A stretch of DNA of 42,478 bases from Gammaproteobacteria bacterium (lineage in GTDB: Bacteria > Pseudomonadota > Gammaproteobacteria > Steroidobacterales > Steroidobacteraceae). The notes below the pieces were generated by a model. The model was not told the origin of the DNA and did not search any database. It was given only the letters and a program-made list of their open reading frames with translations. This document shows positions 1 to 7,571 of the stretch, piece after piece (positions within the stretch are counted from its first letter, which is position 1; each line of letters starts with the position of its first letter). Position numbers and translations under genes: made by a program. The DNA lies in the NCBI GenBank assembly GCA_027365225.1, contig DAHXNV010000016.1, forward strand, positions 1 through 42,478, read 5' to 3'.

Positions 1-1
1 C

Positions 2-409
2 AGCCACGCAGTCTGGGACTGCAAGTACCACCTGGTGTGGATCACGAAGTACCGGTACCCAGTCTTGGTAGGGGACGTCGGGCTGCGGGCCAGAGAGCTC
101 TTGCGGGAGATTGCGCGGAGTCTTGAAATGACGATCTACGCTGGGGCCATCAATCGGGACCACATACATATGCTCGTGTCGATACCGCCGAATGTGTCGG
201 TGTCTCGAGCCGTACAGTTTCCGAAGGAGAAGAGCTCGCATAGGCTGCTGAGCGAATTTACGGCCTTAAGGAAGCGCTACTGGGGCCAACACCTGTGGGC
301 ACGGGGCTACTGGGTGGCATCGAGCGGGAACGTGACTGACGAGGTCTGGCAGAAATACATTGAGGATCAGAAACCTGAGGAGCCGGATGACAACTTCAAA
401 ATTGTGTGA
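2..409 (+). CDS. tnpA: IS200-type Y1 transposase TnpA (5' end beyond window)
   Basis: This is a single-strand-specific HUH transposase that cuts and rejoins element ends through one catalytic tyrosine. The reading frame is open from base 2, with SHAVWDCKYHLVWITKYR matching the family N-terminal strand, so the true start lies left of the window and the GTG at 35 is internal. The metal-binding HUH pair is visible in DHIHMLVS, and the catalytic tyrosine is probably that of QKYIEDQ near the C-terminus. About 135 residues are visible, close to full family length (about 140-150), with no frameshift, so the enzyme may be active. The right-end hairpin lies about 55 bp past the stop. Confidence 0.85.
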   Translation, partial: SHAVWDCKYHLVWITKYRYPVLVGDVGLRARELLREIARSLEMTIYAGAINRDHIHMLVSIPPNVSVSRAVQFPKEKSSHRLLSEFTALRKRYWGQHLWARGYWVASSGNVTDEVWQKYIEDQKPEEPDDNFKIV

Positions 410-417
410 CTCTGCCG

Positions 418-434
418 GTCGGCCCTTGGCCGAC
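418..434 (+). terminator. 7-bp hairpin after tnpA
   Basis: GTCGGCC, CTT loop, GGCCGAC forms a perfect stem 8 bp after the tnpA stop. No T-tract follows, so it is either a weak terminator or a structural element of the IS end. It is separate from the right-end hairpin at 464-484. Confidence 0.35.
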
Positions 435-463
435 GGACACCCGGCTTGAGCCGTATTCCGAAG

Positions 464-484
464 CCACCGGCTTATAGCCGGTGG
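464..484 (+). repeat. IS200-type right-end hairpin
   Basis: A perfect 8-bp inverted repeat (CCACCGGC / GCCGGTGG) with loop TTATA. Its position just downstream of tnpA and its T-rich loop match the subterminal hairpin bound by TnpA in IS200/IS605 elements. Confidence 0.7.
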
Positions 485-492
485 TCGTTCAC

Positions 493-983
493 CGTCTGTG
501 CGCGCCATCATTGGCCGTCGTGGGGAACGTATGGGGAAAATCCCGTGCCGGACTCGCCCCGCGAATGGCCTCCCGCCTCATCCGTTGCGGCGGCCCGGAA
601 GCGCCGCCCGGTCCGTGAATCAGACACGGCCCAGCGGCTCATCGCAACCGAACGAGCGAGATTCGATCAGTGCCAGGAGCGTCTGGCCGGCGAATGGGCG
701 CTCGCTCTGCCGGAGCCCATCGCGAGGGAGTGGCTGCCGGTGGTGAAGGCTGGCGGCCTGGTGGGGGCGTGGCGGCTGGCGATGAAGCGGGAGCGGCGCC
801 ATGATCGCCCGTCTCCTCGTTCGTCTCGCCGCCCACCATAGATCGCTGTGAATGTTGGGGCGATCTGAAACGTCGAAGACTATCGGTGGATTTGCGCAGC
901 CGGGCTTTGGGCCCGCATCGTCTTTCCCAACGGCAAAGATGCGCGCAAACTTGCGTGCCGTTTACGTTGCGAGGCAGCATCTC
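493..983. other. Gene-poor stretch between the IS and the hydrolase
   Basis: No gene can be supported here. A plus-strand frame is open from 446 to 841, and its later part (ATERARFDQCQERLAGEW and onward) has a protein-like composition. It starts inside the IS end, has no convincing ribosome site and matches no family I recognise. It could be a remnant of the gene interrupted by the IS, or chance in high-GC DNA. Confidence 0.3.
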
Positions 984-1715
984 ATGACAGAGCGAACCGA
1001 AAAGATTCAAACCTCAGACGGTATCATGGAGGTTTTCATTGCCCGTCCCGAAGGCACGGGACCATTCCCCCTCGTCATCCAGCTCATGGATGCGCTCGGT
1101 ATGCGCGAGGAATTGCACGAGCACGCACGACGCACCGCCCGCTGGGGCTATTACGTGCTGGCGCCGGATCTTTTCTACCGCGCGGGTCTGAAAGGTCCCC
1201 TCGACTTTTCGGATCCGAAGGGACGGCAGCAGATCATGGCCGCGATGTCGGCATTGACCGATGCGCTCGCCACGCGTGATATCGAAGCCGCGCTCGAGCT
1301 TGCAGCGGCCGACAGTGCGGCCGCGGCCGGTAAGATCGGCCTGTATGGGTTCTGTATGGGCGGGCGGCTCGCTCTCGTGCTGTGCCAGGCTCTGGGCGAG
1401 CGCGTGGCCGCGGTCGCCTCGCTCCATCCCGGTGGCCTTGCGACCGATGCGCCTGATTCGCCGCATCGGCATCTCGATCGGGTGAAAGCCGAGCTTTACT
1501 TCGGCATCGCCGATCAGGACCCAGCGGCAACGCCCGAGCAGATGGCGGAACTCGAGAAGGCGCTGCAGGCGCACAACATCACCTACCGGCTCGAATGGCA
1601 CCCCGGGGCGCGTCATGGCTATACGATGCAGAGCCGCAAGGACGTCTATCAGCAGGCCGCGGCGGACAAGGTCCGAGGTCGCATGGAGGCGCTGTTTGCG
1701 CTCACGCTCGGCTGA
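984..1715 (+). CDS. Dienelactone hydrolase family protein
   Basis: A cytoplasmic alpha/beta-hydrolase of the dienelactone hydrolase family (243 residues), which cleaves lactones or esters; the substrate is unknown. The DLH-type triad is visible: nucleophile Cys124 in GFCMGG, an Asp in GIADQD (177/179) and His211 in GARHGY. Glu42-Glu43 of GMREEL sits where DLH enzymes carry the glutamate that activates the cysteine. The frame is open back to 852, but the ATG at 984 fits the family N-terminus (MTERTEKIQTSDG) and has GAGG 9 nt upstream. No neighbouring catechol-degradation genes support an aromatic pathway, so a general hydrolase role is as likely. Confidence 0.85.
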   Translation: MTERTEKIQTSDGIMEVFIARPEGTGPFPLVIQLMDALGMREELHEHARRTARWGYYVLAPDLFYRAGLKGPLDFSDPKGRQQIMAAMSALTDALATRDIEAALELAAADSAAAAGKIGLYGFCMGGRLALVLCQALGERVAAVASLHPGGLATDAPDSPHRHLDRVKAELYFGIADQDPAATPEQMAELEKALQAHNITYRLEWHPGARHGYTMQSRKDVYQQAAADKVRGRMEALFALTLG

Positions 1716-1866
1716 GCGGGTCTCGGCGTCGGCCGATTGCGGTCGGTCGTCCGCGCCGCCAGAGGCGGGTTCGCACTGCCATTCGGTGTCGCTCGGCCGG
1801 GCCGTTCACGCAACGTGCGCGTTCGCATCGGCGTTCCCGGCCATGCGCCGCCGTCCGGCCGCACAA

Positions 1867-1892
1867 CGCGCACAGGCTCGAGCCTGTGCGCG
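1867..1892. promoter_or_regulatory. 26-bp perfect palindrome (candidate operator)
   Basis: CGCGCACAGGCTC is followed directly, with no spacer, by its exact reverse complement, centred on CTCGAG. The palindrome ends 1 bp before a consensus TATAAT box and therefore covers the -35 region of that promoter. A dimeric regulator, activator or repressor, could bind here. No regulator gene is adjacent. Confidence 0.55.
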
Positions 1893-1893
1893 G

Positions 1894-1899
1894 TATAAT
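1894..1899 (+). promoter_or_regulatory. -10 box of the 79-aa protein gene
   Basis: A perfect TATAAT 32 bp upstream of the ATG at 1932, predicting a leader of about 26 nt. At 17 bp spacing the -35 position reads CACAGG, which is poor and lies inside the palindrome. This is consistent with an activator-dependent or repressible promoter. Confidence 0.55.
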
Positions 1900-1931
1900 C
1901 TGCACCCGATCCACCCGCCGGGAAACCGCGA

Positions 1932-2171
1932 ATGACCGATGACCTGCACGCGGAGCTGCAGAGGCTGCGAGCCGAGAACGATCGCCTGAAGCAGTCCGGG
2001 CGCGGCAAGCTTGCGATGAAAGTCAGCGAGAAGGGCGCACTGTCCGTCTACGGCATGGGACGGTTCCCCGTCACGCTGTACAAGGAGCAGTGGTTGCGGC
2101 TGCTGGCCGCCGCTGAGGACATCAAGGCTTTCATCGAGGCGAATCAGGCCAACCTGAAGACCAAGGAATAG
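1932..2171 (+). CDS. Small conserved protein with N-terminal coiled coil
   Basis: A 79-residue soluble protein of unknown function. Residues 4-20 (DLHAELQRLRAENDRL) form a short leucine-heptad coiled coil. The rest carries the block KGALSVYGMGRFPVTLY followed by KEQW. I recall that block as typical of a small hypothetical family found in cyanobacteria and proteobacteria, but I cannot confirm it here. The start is supported by GGGA 8 nt upstream, and the gene has its own promoter with an overlapping palindrome. The 36-bp gap to the GNAT gene suggests a two-gene unit. It could be a small regulatory or adaptor protein; nothing in the sequence shows catalysis. Confidence 0.75.
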   Translation: MTDDLHAELQRLRAENDRLKQSGRGKLAMKVSEKGALSVYGMGRFPVTLYKEQWLRLLAAAEDIKAFIEANQANLKTKE

Positions 2172-2207
2172 TCCGGCCGGCACCGCCTTGCAGCCAGGAT
2201 TTCGCGT

Positions 2208-2513
2208 GTGACAGTGCATACCGCGAACGCGGTGATCGATGCGCGGCAGCGGCAGCGTTTCGAGCTCGAGGTGACGGGCACGCAGGCGTTCATCGATTAC
2301 CGCCGGGCCGGCAACGTGCTGACGCTGACGTACGCGTACGTCCCCCCCGATCTTCGCGGGCGTGGGGTGGGCGCGGCGCTCGTCGCGGGCGCCCTGGAGC
2401 TGGTGCGCCAGCGGGCCGAGAAAATCATTCCGCAATGCGCATATGTCGCGGCCTATATCGCCCGGCATCCGCACGATCAGGAGCTGCTTGCGGACCGCGC
2501 GGATGTGCGCTGA
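2208..2513 (+). CDS. Small GNAT-fold acetyltransferase (YjdJ/NATD1 type)
   Basis: A single-domain GCN5-related N-acetyltransferase of the short COG2388-like type (101 residues). It shows the acetyl-CoA-binding segment PPDLRGRGVGAALVAGALEL (R/Q-x-x-G-x-G/A at RGRGVG) and the C-terminal AAYIARHP helix typical of these mini-GNATs. Acceptor substrates of this subfamily are unknown. The GTG start is chosen because AGGA lies about 10 nt upstream; a second in-frame GTG two codons later is possible. It probably shares a transcript with the 79-aa gene. Confidence 0.8.
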   Translation: MTVHTANAVIDARQRQRFELEVTGTQAFIDYRRAGNVLTLTYAYVPPDLRGRGVGAALVAGALELVRQRAEKIIPQCAYVAAYIARHPHDQELLADRADVR

Positions 2514-2678
2514 GGCCTCCGGCAGCGGCGGCCATCGGCCGGTTGGTACTCGAGTCCATCAACCCGGGCGCCGTGTTGGCCCCAGGTGTCGGCGGTCCGC
2601 GGACAGACCCGTCTGCAGATGACCGCCCGGATTGGTCGTCGCCGCCGTGTTGATTGAGCCGGTATGGCGGGCAGACTC

Positions 2679-2696
2679 CGCCGGCATTCGCCGGCG
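2679..2696. terminator. GC-rich hairpin after the GNAT gene
   Basis: A 7-bp stem CGCCGGC / GCCGGCG with loop ATTC, about 165 bp past the GNAT stop and 97 bp before the next start. There is no T-tract, so termination activity is uncertain. Confidence 0.2.
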
Positions 2697-2792
2697 CAGG
2701 ACGCCGAATCCGGGCTCGGCGCGGCGGACACGGCCGCCGTGGTCGAATGCTATCGACTTGCGCCAATTGATGTGTTAGAAGAGGCCACTGCT

Positions 2793-3575
2793 GTGAAACG
2801 CGTGACTTCACAATGTGCAAGCGCCGTGGCGGTCATGCTGGCGCTCGGTGCGGTTCTCGCTGGCGGGTCGTTCGGCCCGCGAGCGTGCGCCGAGGCGGGT
2901 GTGCGCGCGGCATCGAATCGCGTCAAGACGTCCAACAGTCAGCATTCCAGCCGACTGGAATCGACCGGCGCGGCTCGGCGAGCCAAGCTGAATCTGCAGC
3001 ATGACGTGGCCTCGGCGATCGCAGCCGGCGGCGCGCCGCTCCTTGCCCCGGCAACCGGTCGCGATACCAGGCTGCACGAGGTGCGGACGTCGGCATCGTC
3101 CCGGCCGAAGCTGGGCGTGACCAGCCGTGGCAATGCTCACGCTGAACGGCAGCGGCCGAAGTCGGCGCCGAGGCGGCGTATCGCGTTGCGCCTGGATGAC
3201 GTTTTCGACCCTAACTTCGCCGACGGACCGCAGCCGTTGCCCTACGAGCCGCGGGGATTTATCGAGCAGAGCTTCGGGACTGACGGCGAGGAATCCACCG
3301 CCGGCGCAGTCGCTCTGCCGATCTCGAATCACTGGGCCGCGAGCGTGGGCTTTATGCACGGGACGGGCGATATGTTCGAGTACGGCCTCGTCCCGGGCGG
3401 CTCGGGCAAGCCGCCGCGCCTCGATGCTCTGCCGGGCAGTGTGAGTTTCACCACGTTGCATGCCCAGGTGATGTATCACCCGAACAGCCACTTCACGGCA
3501 GTGTTCGGCGTCACCTCTACCCGGAGCAACCTGATGATCAACCCGGCCTCGAAGCCCAATCCCGTCAATTATTGA
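2793..3575 (+). CDS. Hypothetical secreted protein, possible outer-membrane barrel fragment
   Basis: I do not recognise this 260-residue protein. The GTG start is chosen because GAAGAGG lies 8 nt upstream and it yields a clear signal peptide: KR, a hydrophobic core around SAVAVMLALGAVLAGG, and an Ala-rich cleavage region near ACAEA. The middle is low-complexity and basic (Arg/Ser/Ala-rich, about residues 35-130). The last 85 residues alternate polar and hydrophobic positions (WAASVGFMHG, VSFTTLHAQVMYH, HFTAVFGVTST) like amphipathic beta strands. The protein ends in Tyr, as barrel proteins often end in an aromatic residue. It may be a small or truncated outer-membrane beta-barrel protein; this is inference only. 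Confidence 0.55.
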   Translation: MKRVTSQCASAVAVMLALGAVLAGGSFGPRACAEAGVRAASNRVKTSNSQHSSRLESTGAARRAKLNLQHDVASAIAAGGAPLLAPATGRDTRLHEVRTSASSRPKLGVTSRGNAHAERQRPKSAPRRRIALRLDDVFDPNFADGPQPLPYEPRGFIEQSFGTDGEESTAGAVALPISNHWAASVGFMHGTGDMFEYGLVPGGSGKPPRLDALPGSVSFTTLHAQVMYHPNSHFTAVFGVTSTRSNLMINPASKPNPVNY

Positions 3576-3962
3576 CGGTCCATCGACCGCGCCGGTTTGA
3601 TGGGTCTTGGGTCCCGATCAGCACCGGGACGAAACTCCGCGACTCCTCGATTCGATGCGCCCGGTGTTCCCTGTGTGCGCCCGGATGCGCTCGGCAGTCC
3701 GTGCGAGCGCTCGCCGGTGTGAAATTGACCCGGCGCCCCGAACTCGGGTGCGACGCCGGACCGGCCCCAGCAGTCTCGCGCCGCGCCGGTGCGGTGCGCC
3801 ATGGCTCATTTGCGGCGGAACACGCCGCGAGCTTTGCTAGGATTAACTGTGTTTCGGCCGTGAGCGGGTTCACCGGCGCTGCGGGTCGGCTCTTGGATTC
3901 GCTCGATCCACCGATGGCACGCTCGTTCACGAGCCGCGCTCGAACTGATGAGGTCAATCGCT
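3576..3962. other. Gene-free stretch before the DedA fusion gene
   Basis: No credible gene or RNA is seen. Frames open here on both strands but lack ribosome sites and family-like sequence. A leader and promoter for the DedA-fusion gene probably lie here, but no pair of boxes has acceptable spacing: TTGCGG at 3810 and TAGGAT at 3838 are 22 bp apart. Confidence 0.4.
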
Positions 3963-5999
3963 ATGGGTGGGGCGCTGCTGACGTCCGTGGTTGCATTTTC
4001 GCGTGCCCATAGGGAGCTTGCGTATGGCCTGATCCTGCTCGTGTCCTTGTTGGAGGCGTTGCCCGCGGTCGGCGCCGTCATCCCCGGTGACGCGATAATT
4101 CTCGGCGTCAGCGCGCTGGTGCCGACCGGTGCCCTGGGCCTGTGGCCGCTGATGATCGCCGCCACCCTCGGCGCGATCCTCGGCGACGGGCTTTCTTTCT
4201 GGCTCGGACACCACTATCGGGAGTCGGTCGTCAGTCACTGGCCGTTCAACCGCCACCCCCGGATGGTGACGCGCGGCGAGGAGTTCCTGCGCCGCCACGG
4301 CGGCAAGAGCGTATTCATCGCTCGATTCACTCCGGGCGTCAGGGCCATCGTGCCGACGCTCGCCGGCACGCTGCGGATGCGGCCCAGACGCTTCTATGTC
4401 ATGAACGTCCTGTCGGCGTTGTGCTGGGGGCCGGTACACATCCTGGCCGGGGTCGCCATCGGCGCAACGCTGGTCGTGCTTGGCGCCGTCGCGGGTCGCC
4501 TCGCCGTACTGGTGGGTGTCCTGGTCGTTTTTCTCGGGTTGGTCGTGTGGATCACGCGGTATGGCCTGAAGCGTCTGCCCGGCGTGATCGCAGCCGGTCA
4601 GGAGCGCGTTCGCGTGTGGGCCCAGGAGCGCGACACGTGGCTCGCTCGCGCACTCCTTTCGATCCTCGATCCGGCCCGCAAAGAGTTGCCGGGACTGACG
4701 CTGCTCGGGGCGATTCTGGTGGGAAGTCTGTGGTTGTTTCTCGGGGTGCTGCAGGACGCGCTGACCGGCGATCCGCTCATCCGGGCCAACCAGGCCGTGT
4801 TTCACTTTCTGCAGTCACTGCGGACCGAATGGTTCGATCATGTCATGGTGGTCGTGACCGAGCTCGGCGATGCGCAGGTCGTGATCGCGGTCGGTCTTGC
4901 GCTCGTTCTCTGGTTCGCGCTGCGCCGCAATTGGCGCGGCGCGGCGCATGCCGCAGGCGTCGTCGGGCTCTCGATTGCCTTGATGCTGCTCGTCGATGCC
5001 CTGCCGCACGTCGCGCAAGTCAATCCCCTCGACTTGCGCAGGAGCGCATTTGCTTTTCCGGGGGGGCACTCGGCGGCGAACGCGGCGCTCTATGGCTTTC
5101 TGGCCATGGTGGTGGCCTGGGAGCTGCCGACCCGCTGGAAGTTCCTGGCGGTGAGCCTGGCGGCGATCCTGGTCGCGGCGATCGCGTTCTCGCGCGTCTA
5201 CCTCGGTGCGCGCTGGCTCTCCGGCGTGTTGGCCGGGATCGCCTTCGGCACCGCGTGGGCCGCGTTTCTCGCTATCGCGTATCTGCGCCGCAACCCGCCG
5301 CCGGTCAGGGCGGGCGGGCTGTGCGCGTTCGCCGGGACGGCCTTGCTCGTGGTCGGGGTGGCGCATGTGGAGCACTCATATGGAGCGGACATGCGCCGCT
5401 ATGCCGTGCAGGAGCACACGCAGGCGATGTCCTGGGCGAGGTGGTGGCGCAGCGGCTGGTCCGAGCTGGCCGCCCGGCGGCTGAACCTCCTCGGGCAGGA
5501 GCGGGCGCCGCTCACGTTTCAGTGGGCGGGCAGCGATGTCAGACTTGCGCGCGACCTCGCCGCGCATGGCTGGCGCGCGCCGGTTCCCTGGACGGCGCGC
5601 TCGGCGCTGGCCTGGCTCAGGCCGCACGTGCGGCTCGCCAGTCTGCCGGTGCTGCCGCGCCTGGAGAACGGCCGTCCACAGGCGCTGGTCAGAATCCTGC
5701 CGCTCTGCGGTGGGGCCGGAACTTCGCGGCTCGTTCTGCGTCTCTGGAAATCGAATGTGCGGTTGACCACCCACGGTGGGACGACCGTCCCGCTGTTCGT
5801 CGGCATGGTGCAAGAGCAGCATATCGAGCCGTCCAACTTGCTTCTGACGCTCACCCGCTCAATACCGGACTATGACCGCGGGTTGGACGCGTTGGCCGCG
5901 GCGATTGCGACGAGACAGCTGGTGCGCCGGCAGGTTCCAGGGCGGGCGCCGGGCTGGGACGGCCGGGTGCTGCTCGGGTTCGATGTCGCAACGCGTTGA
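3963..5999 (+). CDS. DedA - PAP2-like - LssY C-terminal membrane fusion protein
   Basis: A 678-residue inner-membrane protein with three modules. Residues about 10-200 are a DedA/SNARE-associated domain with family motifs LLEALPAVGAVIPGD, GAILGDGLSFWLG and RFTPGVRAIVPTLAG; DedA proteins are linked to phospholipid flipping and membrane-potential homeostasis. Residues about 240-440 resemble a PAP2 lipid phosphatase, but motifs are degraded: the first (Lys...Arg-Pro) is absent, PSGH reads PGGH (His369), and the SRxYLGxHWxxD motif reads SRVYLGARW with Arg417 for His and Gly421 for Asp. Residues about 470-678 match an LssY C-terminal-type soluble domain. The ATG at 3963 is preferred over 3948 because TGAGG lies 9 nt upstream. 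A role in lipid or undecaprenyl-phosphate handling is inferred. Confidence 0.85.
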   Translation: MGGALLTSVVAFSRAHRELAYGLILLVSLLEALPAVGAVIPGDAIILGVSALVPTGALGLWPLMIAATLGAILGDGLSFWLGHHYRESVVSHWPFNRHPRMVTRGEEFLRRHGGKSVFIARFTPGVRAIVPTLAGTLRMRPRRFYVMNVLSALCWGPVHILAGVAIGATLVVLGAVAGRLAVLVGVLVVFLGLVVWITRYGLKRLPGVIAAGQERVRVWAQERDTWLARALLSILDPARKELPGLTLLGAILVGSLWLFLGVLQDALTGDPLIRANQAVFHFLQSLRTEWFDHVMVVVTELGDAQVVIAVGLALVLWFALRRNWRGAAHAAGVVGLSIALMLLVDALPHVAQVNPLDLRRSAFAFPGGHSAANAALYGFLAMVVAWELPTRWKFLAVSLAAILVAAIAFSRVYLGARWLSGVLAGIAFGTAWAAFLAIAYLRRNPPPVRAGGLCAFAGTALLVVGVAHVEHSYGADMRRYAVQEHTQAMSWARWWRSGWSELAARRLNLLGQERAPLTFQWAGSDVRLARDLAAHGWRAPVPWTARSALAWLRPHVRLASLPVLPRLENGRPQALVRILPLCGGAGTSRLVLRLWKSNVRLTTHGGTTVPLFVGMVQEQHIEPSNLLLTLTRSIPDYDRGLDALAAAIATRQLVRRQVPGRAPGWDGRVLLGFDVATR

Positions 6000-6011
6000 G
6001 GTGTCGTCTTT

Positions 6012-7571
6012 GTGTGGGCGACAGATCCTTGCAATCGCGGGGTAATGCTCGTAGCCTGCGCTCGTACGACGGCAGTCGTAAATGGAATTGACCGGATGTG
6101 TCCATCTGCCTCTGGCAACGTGCTCGGTTCCCCGGCAGCGGATTCGCCTGGCGAGCTCGAGCGGACGGTGACGCGCCCTGTGTGCCGCGCGCGCCTCGGA
6201 TGCGCAAGCGGGACGCGGCGGCCCGTTCCTTCCGGGAGCAAAGTCGCGCGGCGCGCCCGATGGTACCGGCTCATCGTGGGTGTGCTCATGTGCCTGGTGC
6301 CGCTGCGCGCGGCGCTCGCGCGGGCGGGCGTAGCGGACGGCGGCAGACTCATGCTGCCGCTTCCGGCTGCGATCGCCACCGCGCTGCAAGTCTCGCCGCA
6401 GGTGCGACAGGCGCAGGATCTGCGCACGGCGGGTCGGTATGGCGCACGCGCCGGCCGTGCATCCCTGTTGCCGCGGCTGTCCGTGGTCGCGGGACGTTAC
6501 TGGACGCAGACCCGCGCTGGGCAGCCGCTTTACGTCTCGGCCAATGGCCCGCAGGAGACCTTCGGCCTGCTGCAGCTGTCCCTGCCGCTGTATTCCCCGC
6601 AACTGCGGGCACTGGCGCGACTGGCCCGCGACCGAGCGGCGCTCGCACGCAGCGAGCAGGCGCAGGCGCGGCTCGGCGTGGCCGCACAGGTGGCCGACGG
6701 GTGGTATCAGCTTGCACTCCTGCGCGCCCGTGTTCGGATCTGGAAGAGTACGCTGCGATCGGTCGACATCCTGTATCGGGGGACGCAACAGAAGTACGCG
6801 GTCGGCGCGGCCGCCGTCCTCGATCTGGAGCAGACGAAGCTGTTGCGGCACACCGCCGAGAGCGGCTTGCAGCAGGCGCGCGCCGAGCGGCGCGCGGCGC
6901 AACGTGTCCTCGATGTGCTGCTCGGGCGCATCCCGTCGGCGCCCATCGTGTTGCCGGCGCTTCGCCCGGCATCCCGTCCGCTGCCGGCCGAGCCGCTGTG
7001 GATCGAGAAGGCCCGGCGCGCGCAGCCGCTGCTGCGCATCGCGGCGCGGCAGATCGCCGTCGGCAATGCTCAGGCGGGTACGCTGCGCGCCACGCGCTTG
7101 CCGACCGTCACCGCCAGCGTCGACTACGGGGTCGACACGGTGCCGACCCCGCGGGTCGGCGACCTCGGGTGGGAGGTGTTTCTCGGTGTGCGCATGCCCA
7201 TCTTCAACTTCGGCGCGCAGCGCGACCGCATTGCGGATGCCGACGCGCGCGTTGCGGCATTGCGGGCGGCCCGGCGCTCGGTCCTGTTGCAGATCCGTAT
7301 GACCATCGCGCACGACTACGGCAGTGCTCGGGCGACCGAGCGCGCCTACCGCCAAGCGCTCAAGCAACGCCGCGAGGCGCGTTCCGTGTATGACATGACG
7401 CGCGACGGCTACAAGGCCGGTACCCTGAACGCCCTGGATCTGGCTCAGGCGGAGAACGGCTGGCTGCAGGCTCGACTGCGGGTTGCGAGCACGCTGGTGT
7501 TGTTGCGCATGGCGCGCACCCAGTTGCGGCTCGACGCGGGCACCTATCCGGGAGTGCGATCGGCAACATGA
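6012..7571 (+). CDS. TolC-family outer-membrane efflux protein
   Basis: The outer-membrane channel of the tripartite pump encoded with the next two genes. From about residue 112 it reads as a normal OMF protein with two repeats of long alpha-helical hairpins (ATALQVSPQVRQAQDLRTAG; LEQTKLLRHTAESGLQQARA) and beta-strand segments. The C-terminal repeat ends in GYKAGTLNALDLAQAENGWL. The start is uncertain. The GTG at 6012 has TGAGGTG 7 nt upstream and almost abuts the previous stop, but gives about 80 residues unlike the family. The signal-like segment LIVGVLMCLVPLRAALARA sits near residues 88-106, so GTG at 6168 or 6180 may be the true start. The stop overlaps the adaptor start (ATGA). Confidence 0.85.
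   Translation: MWATDPCNRGVMLVACARTTAVVNGIDRMCPSASGNVLGSPAADSPGELERTVTRPVCRARLGCASGTRRPVPSGSKVARRARWYRLIVGVLMCLVPLRAALARAGVADGGRLMLPLPAAIATALQVSPQVRQAQDLRTAGRYGARAGRASLLPRLSVVAGRYWTQTRAGQPLYVSANGPQETFGLLQLSLPLYSPQLRALARLARDRAALARSEQAQARLGVAAQVADGWYQLALLRARVRIWKSTLRSVDILYRGTQQKYAVGAAAVLDLEQTKLLRHTAESGLQQARAERRAAQRVLDVLLGRIPSAPIVLPALRPASRPLPAEPLWIEKARRAQPLLRIAARQIAVGNAQAGTLRATRLPTVTASVDYGVDTVPTPRVGDLGWEVFLGVRMPIFNFGAQRDRIADADARVAALRAARRSVLLQIRMTIAHDYGSARATERAYRQALKQRREARSVYDMTRDGYKAGTLNALDLAQAENGWLQARLRVASTLVLLRMARTQLRLDAGTYPGVRSAT

Larger units (their letters stand above)
1..492 (+). mobile_element. IS200/IS605-type insertion sequence, right part
   Basis: The visible part holds the transposase gene and a right end with a perfect 8-bp hairpin (CCACCGGC, TTATA loop, GCCGGTGG at 464-484) followed by TCGTTCAC. 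Subterminal hairpins of this kind are what the HUH transposase of IS200/IS605 elements recognises as single-stranded DNA. The left end is outside the window. No tnpB accessory gene lies between tnpA and the right end. The exact right boundary near 490 is inferred. Confidence 0.75.

Noticed and set aside
446-841. Plus-strand frame after the IS element
   Set aside because: It begins inside the IS end, lacks a ribosome site and matches no known family; at most a relic, so not called as a gene.
3810-3843. TTGCGG and TAGGAT as a promoter before the DedA-fusion gene
   Set aside because: The 22-bp spacing is too long for a sigma70 promoter.
3572-4012. Plus-strand frame overlapping the DedA-fusion start
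   Set aside because: No ribosome site, Arg/Ala-rich shadow-like composition, and it overlaps a strongly supported start at 3963.
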